Part shown: in pieces, positions 1 to 6,182 of the stretch
Position numbering within the stretch: position 1 is the first letter of the stretch
How the letters are laid out: each line of letters starts with the position of its first letter
From: Cytophagia bacterium
Lineage (GTDB): Bacteria > Bacteroidota > Bacteroidia > Cytophagales > Spirosomataceae
Assembly: GCA_004293645.1 (NCBI GenBank)
Contig: REAB01000114.1
Coordinates: forward strand, 1-42,018
Reading direction: 5' to 3'
DNA length: 42,018 nucleotides
Notes under the pieces: model-generated
What the model was told of the DNA's origin: nothing
Seen by the model: only the letters and a program-made list of their open reading frames with translations
Database searches by the model: none
Translations under genes and position numbers: made by a program

Positions 1-1
1 T

Positions 2-76
2 GATGATTGGATACTTGAACCAATCATCAAAGAGCAGCAAAAACTACTGCAAAGTATTGGATTATCTATTCCGTAA
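2..76 (+). CDS. C-terminal end of a truncated gene, unidentified
   Basis: An open frame runs from the left edge to a TAA at 74-76, giving 24 residues that end in LLQSIGLSIP. The gene starts outside the window. The glutamine/lysine-rich stretch looks helical, but nothing in it identifies a family. The first 29 bases also form a 10-bp inverted repeat (1-10 with 20-29), which may be chance. Confidence 0.35.
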   Translation, partial: DDWILEPIIKEQQKLLQSIGLSIP

Positions 77-121
77 AAATAAAGTTACAGATTAAAACAA
101 GCAGGTGAAGTATTAGATTAT

Positions 122-373
122 ATGCGACTGCCACAGGACGACCAATTTAGTTATAACCGTTACTTGGACTATTTACACTACAAAGCGAGTGAGATTCTTT
201 CTCTGAAATCAGAAGAAGAAGACAGAGTTAGGCTTGACGAAAGAAATATTAGAAATATTACAATCGCAACAAAAAGCATATTAAAGAGATTTGACAATCA
301 GACAATTTCGGACTTGACTGACATGACAGTTGAACAAATCGAGGAAATTCGAGCTAACTTGACGAAAAAATAA
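122..373 (+). CDS. Small protein resembling the C-terminal tail of a PD-(D/E)XK (Rpn-type) transposase-like nuclease
   Basis: 83 residues from ATG 122. The frame is open upstream to 83 without another ATG. The segment DDQFSYNRYLDYLHYKASE resembles the region after the nuclease core in Rpn/PD-(D/E)XK 'transposase-like' proteins, where a YxRYLxxLxYxxS pattern is followed by a charged helix. The end (LTDMTVEQIEEIRANL) resembles the small C-terminal helix-turn-helix-like tail of that family. No catalytic D..(D/E)xK core is present, so this is probably the remnant of a larger gene, possibly the one ending at 76. It sits in an accessory patch with a GNAT gene. The family call is by remembered pattern only; an unrelated small protein is possible. 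Confidence 0.4.
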   Translation: MRLPQDDQFSYNRYLDYLHYKASEILSLKSEEEDRVRLDERNIRNITIATKSILKRFDNQTISDLTDMTVEQIEEIRANLTKK

Positions 374-440
374 CTATGCCTAACATGGGTTTATGGCAAG
401 TGGGGACTGACGGACGTTATTGAACATTGGTAGTACTTTT

Positions 441-460
441 GTACCGCACGGGCGGCCCCG
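441..460 (+). repeat. Short hairpin repeat, copy 1
   Basis: GTACCGCACGGGCGGCCCCG. Its core CCGC-ACGG-GCGG forms a 4-bp stem with a 4-base loop. The exact reverse complement is at 13976-13995, and related copies are at 506-525, 22815-22830 and 41861-41877. Confidence 0.7.
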
Positions 461-505
461 TTTTGTTTCGGCGGGCGGAAACCGAATGAGTGTTTGCAAG
501 CAATT

Positions 506-525
506 GAACCGCACGGGCGGCCCCG
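506..525 (+). repeat. Short hairpin repeat, copy 2
   Basis: Same as 441-460 except for the second base (GA instead of GT). It lies 45 bases after copy 1 in the same orientation, in the spacer before the GNAT gene. Confidence 0.7.
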
Positions 526-649
526 ATCAGTAATTTATATCGGCAGATGTTCGGGCGGACGGGTTTCAAAGCCCCCACCTGACCACAAGCGTTCGTATGC
601 GTCATGCTTTGTCGACGTTGCTATTACAAACTGAATACAAGAAATAAAC

Positions 650-1174
650 ATGACAAAACTGACTTCAATTACCAAAGCCAATGCAGAAGATTTCCAATTA
701 TTAGCTGACATCGGCAAGGTTTCATTTATAGAATCGCATGGAAATAGTGCATCAGAGGAAGAGATAAATATGTATGTAAGTTCAAAATATAATTATGATG
801 TATTCAAACAAGAACTGAACGACCCAAAAAGTATTTACTATCTCATTCATCACGACAAACAACCTGCTGGCTATTCTAAAATCATTCTGAATGCCCCACA
901 TTCAAATATTCAAATAGAAAATGTAACCAAGTTAGAACGGCTCTACTTGCTAAAAGAGTTTTATAGCTTAAAATTAGGGCTTGAACTTTTTAACTTTAAC
1001 CTTGAATTATCTAAACAAAACAATCAGGCAGGAATGTGGTTGTTTGTATGGAAAGAAAACCAAAGGGCGGTTAGTTTTTATAAAAAAACAGGGTTTAAAG
1101 TTATAGGGAATTATGATTTTAAACTTACCGAAACACATTCAAATCCCAACCATCAAATGCTTCTGATGTATTAG
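650..1174 (+). CDS. GNAT-family N-acetyltransferase
   Basis: 174 residues, the usual size for a stand-alone GNAT enzyme that transfers acetyl from acetyl-CoA to an amine. The protein opens with ITKANAEDFQLLADIGKVSF, the typical first strand and helix. Residues about 90-115 (KLERLYLLKEFYSLKLGLEL) correspond to motif A, where L-x-R-L-Y-V and the Q/RxxGxG/A pyrophosphate loop are expected; the loop is degenerate (FYSLKLG). Residues about 128-150 (WLFVWKENQRAVSFYKKTGF) are the conserved motif B ending in FYxKxGF. The substrate cannot be told. The gene is AT-richer than the core genes downstream and has structured spacers on both sides, which suggests horizontal acquisition. Confidence 0.85.
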   Translation: MTKLTSITKANAEDFQLLADIGKVSFIESHGNSASEEEINMYVSSKYNYDVFKQELNDPKSIYYLIHHDKQPAGYSKIILNAPHSNIQIENVTKLERLYLLKEFYSLKLGLELFNFNLELSKQNNQAGMWLFVWKENQRAVSFYKKTGFKVIGNYDFKLTETHSNPNHQMLLMY

Positions 1175-1640
1175 CCAACAATAACAGATAATGAACTTTG
1201 GGCTGACGAACCCCGAACTGACAGTAGCACGAACGCATAACAGCACATTTGCAATAGACGGGGTTTCGTGCGCCGCCGACCGTTTTGTGGTAACCGAAAG
1301 TTCAGCTCTCCGAATCTACGATTTGTACTTCCAATCCCTGCCTTCGCCAAGCCGAAAACGTTAGTCAGAATTTTACAGAACGACACCCCAGAACTAAAAC
1401 GGCAAAAATTTGAATTTACTATTTAATGCCTGAAATAAAAAGATACAACTATCTGGCAATAAGTCGATTATGGACAAACGTTGCCATTAAATGTTTGATT
1501 GATTTGCACCTATTTCTGTTCAAATACTTAGAAAAAAATAGCCATTATCGGCCTTTGGGTGTCGCTTCATTTGCCTTTGCCCCGCTTTTGTTACGCACTC
1601 AAATGGTTACGCCAAAATTGCAAATCTGGGCAAGCGAGTA
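1175..1640 (+). other. Non-coding accessory spacer with inverted repeats
   Basis: 466 bases. The first part (about 1200-1300) contains facing words CGAACCCCG...CGGGGTTTCG and GCACGAA...TTCGTGC around ATAACAGCACATTTGC, so it can fold into an imperfect stem. This layout resembles the spacers between single-gene cassettes seen in Bacteroidota genomes. A frame at 1426-1680 is open for 84 codons but shows no family and overlaps the 3' end of the next gene on the other strand, so I do not call it. Confidence 0.45.
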
Positions 1641-2306
1641 CTACAACTCAACCCCAACTGGCACAGGAAAGCCCATTTGAAAACCTTCTACCGCCAGCAC
1701 GGCGACGGGTTTGAGCGTGCCGAGGTCTGGAAAATACTGACCGTTGGTTTTTATTGCTACTATTTTAGCAAAACGACTTTTCCCTTTGGCGGTTGGTTTG
1801 GTGAGTAGCAGTTGGCCGTTGGCTTGTTGCTGCGTAATGCGGAGTGGAAACAACCCCGTTGTGATGGGAAACGAAAAAGCACGTTTTTGAATGGTAACGT
1901 CAAAAAATGGCTCGCCATTGTGCAAAGTCAGCAGTCGGTCGGTACGGTCGTCTATTTTTTCGACGCTAAAATTGGCCAATTCTTTCGGAATTGCCCAGTT
2001 TTCAATGCCGTTCCAAACGCTTTCGTAGCTGGAAACATAAATTTTGGAAATCGAAAAGGTGCGTTGCTTGGCCATTTTGAACAGCCCAGGAATAAAAAGG
2101 AGTTCTTTGTACGGCCCCACGGGTGTAGTATGATAATCTACGAACATGACCGCGCCCAGCAAGCCTTCATAGGCTTCTGCTTGGTAGGGAGCTAAAAAGC
2201 CATTTTGGGCAATAAATTGAAACGGGAAACGGTACAAAAAGATGTATCCGTTTCCCGTAAGTGCCCACGGTGGCGGCGCAATGATGGTTGGCTCAGTCAT
2301 GGGCAA
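1641..2306 (-). CDS. Acetoacetate decarboxylase-like (ADC superfamily) protein
   Basis: 221 residues from the first ATG; the second ATG (2300) gives MTEPTIIAPPPW and may be the real start. The N-terminal PPPW.L.GNGYI, the central VDYHTTPVGPYKELLFIPG (about residues 57-75) and SVWNGIENWAIPKELANF (about 95-112) are features of the ADC-like beta-barrel fold. In true acetoacetate decarboxylase a lysine forms the Schiff base. Here one lysine lies in the IPKE segment, but I cannot assign catalysis. Members of this superfamily in Bacteroidota are mostly uncharacterised. It starts 9 bases after the ABC-F gene stop on the same strand, so the two are probably co-transcribed. Confidence 0.7.
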   Translation of the reverse strand: MPMTEPTIIAPPPWALTGNGYIFLYRFPFQFIAQNGFLAPYQAEAYEGLLGAVMFVDYHTTPVGPYKELLFIPGLFKMAKQRTFSISKIYVSSYESVWNGIENWAIPKELANFSVEKIDDRTDRLLTLHNGEPFFDVTIQKRAFSFPITTGLFPLRITQQQANGQLLLTKPTAKGKSRFAKIVAIKTNGQYFPDLGTLKPVAVLAVEGFQMGFPVPVGVEL

Positions 2307-2315
2307 TATTTTGGG

Positions 2316-3944
2316 TTAAACCAACTCGCCGTACAGCTCGGTTTTTTGGGCTTTTACGCGCTCGTCAGAAATGTATTCGTCAAATGTCAAGAGCTTGTCC
2401 AAACAGCCATTGGGCGTTAATTCTACCACGCGGTTGGCCACGGTTTGGGTCAATTGGTGGTCGTGGCACGTAAAAAGAACATTGCCTGGAAAATCTTCCA
2501 TTCCTTTGTTGAGCGCTTGAATAGATTCGAGGTCTAAGTGGTTGGTTGGCTCGTCAAAAAGTAGGACATTGGCCCCCGAAAGCATCATTCGGCTAAACAA
2601 GCAACGCTGTTTTTCGCCACCCGACAGCACCGTTGATTTTTTGAGGGCTTCCTCGCCCGAAAACAACATTCGGCCTAAAAACCCTCGGATAAAGCTCTCG
2701 TCTTTTTCTACCGAATATTGCCGCAACCAATCTACCAAGTTGAGGTCGCCGTCGGCAAAGAAAGTGGTATTTTCGTTGGGCAAATAGGTGTTGGTTACGG
2801 TTACGCCCCACTTAAACTCACCCGACGTGGCTTGTTTTTGGCCCGTCAAAATATCGAACAATGCGCCCACGGCCAAACCGTCTTTGCACAAAAAGGCTAT
2901 TTTGTCTTTGTGGCCAACGCTGAAAGTCAGGTTTTTGAACAAATAAGAACCGTCTTCGAGTCGGTAACTCAAATCTTCTACGCGCAATATTTGGTCGCCC
3001 ACTTCGCGTTCAGGTTTGAAATTGATAAACGGATAGCGGCGGCTCGAAGGTTGAATATCTTCGACGCTGAGTTTTTCGAGCATTTTTTGGCGCGAGGTAG
3101 CCTGTTTTGACTTGGCCACGTTGGCCGAAAAACGCCGAATAAACTCTTCCAATTCTTTGCGTTTTTCGTCGTTTTTCTTGTTTTGGTCTGACTTTTGGCG
3201 GGCGGCCAACTGGCTCGATTCGTACCAGAATGTGTAATTACCGCCATAAATGGTGATTTTGCCAAAGTCTAAGTCGGCAATGTGCGTACAAACGTTGTCC
3301 AAGAAATGGCGGTCGTGCGAGACCACGATGAGCGTATTTTTGAAGTTCATCAAAAAACCTTCGAGCCAAATAGTGGACTCAATGTCGAGGTTGTTGGTAG
3401 GCTCGTCGAGCAGCAAAATATCGGGGTTGCCAAACAGTGCTTGGGCCAGCAGCACCTTCACTTTTTGGGCGGGGTTCATGTCGGCCATCAGCGTGTAATG
3501 CGCGTCTTCGCCCACGCCCAAGCCCGACAGCAACGAGCCTGCGTCCGACTCGGCCTCCCAGCCGTTCATTTCGGCAAACTCGGCTTCGAGTTCGGCGGCT
3601 TTGTTGCCGTCGGCTTCGGTAAAGTCTTCTTTGGCGTAGATGGCATCTTTTTCTTGCATGATGTCAAACAGGCGCTGATTGCCCCGAATGACGGTTTCGA
3701 GTACGGGAAACTCATCAAAAGCGTTTTGATTTTGCTTCAACACCGACATCCGCTCGCCTGGGTTCATGAGTACTGAACCCGAAGTAGGCTCAATATCGCC
3801 CGAAATAATTTTCAAGAAAGTAGATTTTCCTGCGCCGTTGGCCCCGATGAGCCCGTAGCAGTTGCCTGGCGTAAATTTGAGGTTTACGTCTTCAAAAAGT
3901 GCGCGCTTTCCGTAGCGCAGGGAGATGTTTTGTACCGATAACAT
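2316..3944 (-). CDS. ABC-F family ATPase (YbiT/EttA-like ribosome-associated protein)
   Basis: 542 residues, two tandem ABC ATPase domains and no membrane segments, as in ABC-F proteins that act at the ribosomal E site. NBD1 has Walker A GANGAGKST (34-42) and Walker B ILLLDE (176-181), but its signature is MNPAQK (156-161) instead of LSGGQ. The charged linker between domains (about 245-290) is the P-site tRNA-interaction motif region. NBD2 has a good signature LSGGEKQ (440-446) and Walker B LLFDE (461-465), but its P-loop position reads CKDGLAVGA (353-361) and lacks GKS/T. One composite ATP site (WalkerA1 + signature2) is therefore intact and the other degenerate. A TAnnTTTG -7 element lies 21-28 bases upstream of the start. 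Confidence 0.92.
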   Translation of the reverse strand: MLSVQNISLRYGKRALFEDVNLKFTPGNCYGLIGANGAGKSTFLKIISGDIEPTSGSVLMNPGERMSVLKQNQNAFDEFPVLETVIRGNQRLFDIMQEKDAIYAKEDFTEADGNKAAELEAEFAEMNGWEAESDAGSLLSGLGVGEDAHYTLMADMNPAQKVKVLLAQALFGNPDILLLDEPTNNLDIESTIWLEGFLMNFKNTLIVVSHDRHFLDNVCTHIADLDFGKITIYGGNYTFWYESSQLAARQKSDQNKKNDEKRKELEEFIRRFSANVAKSKQATSRQKMLEKLSVEDIQPSSRRYPFINFKPEREVGDQILRVEDLSYRLEDGSYLFKNLTFSVGHKDKIAFLCKDGLAVGALFDILTGQKQATSGEFKWGVTVTNTYLPNENTTFFADGDLNLVDWLRQYSVEKDESFIRGFLGRMLFSGEEALKKSTVLSGGEKQRCLFSRMMLSGANVLLFDEPTNHLDLESIQALNKGMEDFPGNVLFTCHDHQLTQTVANRVVELTPNGCLDKLLTFDEYISDERVKAQKTELYGELV

Positions 3945-3964
3945 GATTTGTAAAAATTATGCCG

Positions 3965-3972
3965 CAAAGGTA
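3965..3972 (-). promoter_or_regulatory. -7 promoter element of the ABC-F gene
   Basis: On the minus strand this reads TACCTTTG, a match to the Bacteroidota TAnnTTTG -7 box, 21 bases before the ABC-F ATG. No clear TTTG is seen at -33. Confidence 0.55.
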
Positions 3973-3990
3973 CAAAAATAAATGCTTTTT

Positions 3991-4101
3991 TTAGGCCGAA
4001 ACGCCAATTCCTCGGTAAATATCGGCCAGTTGGAGCGTTACATCAATGGCCTGCAAATAGATACTTTCGGTTAGTTCGGTGTATTTAGGTAAAACGGTGC
4101 T
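3991..4101 (-). pseudogene. Possible remnant of a gene 3' end
   Basis: Between the divergent ABC-F and propeller genes the minus strand has 36 open codons ending in TAA (3991-3993), preceded directly by an in-frame TGA. The residues (ESIYLQAIDVTLQLADIYR in the middle) look like an amphipathic helical protein end and have coding-like composition, but there is no start codon or room for a full gene. I do not recognise the family. It may be the leftover of a deleted gene, or chance. Confidence 0.3.
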
Positions 4102-4156
4102 TCATTTCGCTTTTGTTAATAAATCGCTGCTTTCAGATTCTATTTTTTATCAAATC

Positions 4157-6160
4157 ATGCTCAACAAGTCTATATTTTCGACGCTGCTTTTGCTTGGTAT
4201 TGCGCTGCTGGCCAATGCCCAAAACCGCCCCCTGACCGAGGACGATTATTACCGCATCGTAACATTGCCCATTCCCCAAAACATTGAACTCGAAGTGGGC
4301 GGTCTGGCAGTGCTGCCCGACGGTCGTTTGGCGGCTTCGACGCGCCGAGGCGAGGTGTGGCTCATTGGTAATCCGTATCTAAAAGGCTCAGGCCAACCTT
4401 CGTACAAGCGTTTTGCGCACGGGCTGCACGAGCCGCTGGGTTTGTTGTTTAGAAAAGACCATTTTTTGATTTCGCAGCGTGGAGAAGTTACCAAATTGAT
4501 TGATTCTGATGGCGACGATGAAGCCGATGTTTACGAGAGTTTTTATAAATGGCCGCTTTCGGGCAACTACCACCAGTATTCTTATGGCCCCGTAGAAGAC
4601 CCCAACGGCGATTTGCTCGTAACCCTCAACGTGGACTGGATTGGTTTTGGCGGTAGCTTGTCTAAATGGCGCGGCTGGATGCTCAAACTCAACAACAAAG
4701 GCGAAATGACTCCCTGGGCTACGGGCTTGCGCTCACCTGCGGGCTACACCGCGCTCAAAGGCAGTGGCGATATTTTTTATGCCGAAAACCAGGGCGACTG
4801 GGTGGGTTCGGGGCGCATTACGCACTTGGCCAAAGGCGATTTTGCGGGCAACCCAGCGGGGCTTCGTTGGACCGATGAGGCGGGGTCGCCGCTCACCATT
4901 AAGCCCAAAGACGTACCCAACACGGGCGAACCCATGTACGAAGTAGCCAAGCGGTTTCCTGCGCTCAAGCCTGCTACGGTTTGGTTTCCGCACACACTCA
5001 TGGGTATTTCTACCTCCGACATCAGCGAAGACAACACCAACGGGGCTTTCGGGCCGTTTGCGGGACAGCTTTACGTGGGCGACCAAGGACACAGCAAAAT
5101 CATGCGGGTTTATATCGAAAAAGTGAACGGCGTTTGGCAAGGTGTGTGTTTTCCTTTTCGGTCGGGGTTTCAGTCGGGGTTGCTGCGCATGGTTTGGGGC
5201 CAAGATGGTTCTATGTTTGTGGGCCAGACCAGCCGAGGCTGGTCGGCTACGGGGACATCGCCGTTTGGTATTCAGCGCGTGGTATGGACGGGCAAAACGC
5301 CTTTTGAAATGAAAACCATTAAATCAATGCCCGATGGTTTTGAGGTTGAGTTTACGTTGCCCGTCAATAAAAAAACAGCCGCCGATACGGCCTCGTACAG
5401 TTTCAATAGTTTTACTTATAAATACCACAACACGTACGGAAGCCCCATTATAAACACTAAAACGCTCAATATCAAACATATAGAAGTAGCGAAAAACGGC
5501 CTCAAAGCGCGTATTGTATTAGATAGTCTGCGATTGGGGTACATCCACGAAATAAAAGCCGAAGGGGTATTATCGGCGGGCGGTGCGCCATTGTTGCACA
5601 ATTTTGGATATTATACGCTCAACCAAATTGCGGCGGGCGAGAAGCTGAAAATTCCTGAAATGATAGCGAGCGCCAAGCCAGCCATGACCGACCACAGTAG
5701 CCACGCCATGCCAACCATGCCCGCTCCCAAAGCCACACCCGCCACGGCCAAACGCCCCCTATCTCAGCCTGCCGATTGGACCAACGGCCCCGACCAAACC
5801 ATAAGTGTTGGCACCAAACCTGGGCTAAAATTTGACCTCGACGAAGTGCAAGTAAAGGCAGGAAGTCGCGTAAAGTGGGTATTCAACAACAACGATGATA
5901 TGCTTCATAACTGCGTGATAGTGAAGCCCAACAGTGCGAATGCCGTGGGTGAGGCGGCCATTAAATTGGGTTTGAAAGGCTCAGAACTCAACTACGTACC
6001 CAAGTTGGGTAGTGTGCTGTTTCATACCAACATCTTGCAGCCCGAAACCGCCGAAACGCTTTATTTCAACGCCCCCACCGAGCCAGGCGAGTACCAGTTT
6101 GTCTGTACTTTTCCGGGGCATCATACGCTCATGTTGGGTAAGTTGAAAGTAGTAAAGTAA
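4157..6160 (+). CDS. Secreted beta-propeller (sugar dehydrogenase-like) protein fused to an azurin-like cupredoxin domain
   Basis: 667 residues from ATG 4157, chosen because it begins a clear signal peptide (MLNKSIFSTLLLLGIALLANA); a longer open frame to 4079 precedes it. Residues about 40-420 have the repeated blade pattern of soluble glucose/PQQ-type propeller dehydrogenases (GLAVLPDGRL, GDIFYAENQGDWVGSG, GQLYVGDQGHSKIMRV, GSMFVGQTSRGW). Residues about 425-540 form a linking beta domain. A Pro/Ala-rich spacer with HSSHAMPTM follows. Residues about 565-667 are a cupredoxin with type-1 copper ligands H584, C650, H655 and M659, spaced as in azurin (C-x4-H-x3-M). Inference: a periplasmic or secreted oxidase/dehydrogenase with a built-in electron acceptor. 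The substrate and whether PQQ is bound are unknown. Confidence 0.85.
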   Translation: MLNKSIFSTLLLLGIALLANAQNRPLTEDDYYRIVTLPIPQNIELEVGGLAVLPDGRLAASTRRGEVWLIGNPYLKGSGQPSYKRFAHGLHEPLGLLFRKDHFLISQRGEVTKLIDSDGDDEADVYESFYKWPLSGNYHQYSYGPVEDPNGDLLVTLNVDWIGFGGSLSKWRGWMLKLNNKGEMTPWATGLRSPAGYTALKGSGDIFYAENQGDWVGSGRITHLAKGDFAGNPAGLRWTDEAGSPLTIKPKDVPNTGEPMYEVAKRFPALKPATVWFPHTLMGISTSDISEDNTNGAFGPFAGQLYVGDQGHSKIMRVYIEKVNGVWQGVCFPFRSGFQSGLLRMVWGQDGSMFVGQTSRGWSATGTSPFGIQRVVWTGKTPFEMKTIKSMPDGFEVEFTLPVNKKTAADTASYSFNSFTYKYHNTYGSPIINTKTLNIKHIEVAKNGLKARIVLDSLRLGYIHEIKAEGVLSAGGAPLLHNFGYYTLNQIAAGEKLKIPEMIASAKPAMTDHSSHAMPTMPAPKATPATAKRPLSQPADWTNGPDQTISVGTKPGLKFDLDEVQVKAGSRVKWVFNNNDDMLHNCVIVKPNSANAVGEAAIKLGLKGSELNYVPKLGSVLFHTNILQPETAETLYFNAPTEPGEYQFVCTFPGHHTLMLGKLKVVK

Positions 6161-6182
6161 AGCGGTTTGAAATTTGTATTAC

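Larger units (their letters stand above)
374..649 (+). other. Non-coding structured spacer between accessory genes
   Basis: 276 bases without a convincing gene. It is GC-richer than the flanking AT-rich genes. It begins with GCCTAAC (about 377-383), contains GACGTTA-like words, and carries two copies of a 20-bp hairpin repeat (441-460 and 506-525). The short open frames that cross it have no recognisable content. Confidence 0.5.

Noticed and set aside
1-29. 10-bp inverted repeat at the left edge
   Set aside because: It lies in an apparent coding frame with no T-run; probably chance.
377-700. Integron attC site candidate (GCCTAAC fits the R'' consensus)
   Set aside because: No matching GTTRRRY partner at the right distance and no integrase in the window; the match is too short to call.
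1426-1680. 84-codon open frame on the plus strand
   Set aside because: No recognisable domain or natural protein pattern, and its end overlaps the acetoacetate-decarboxylase-like gene on the other strand.
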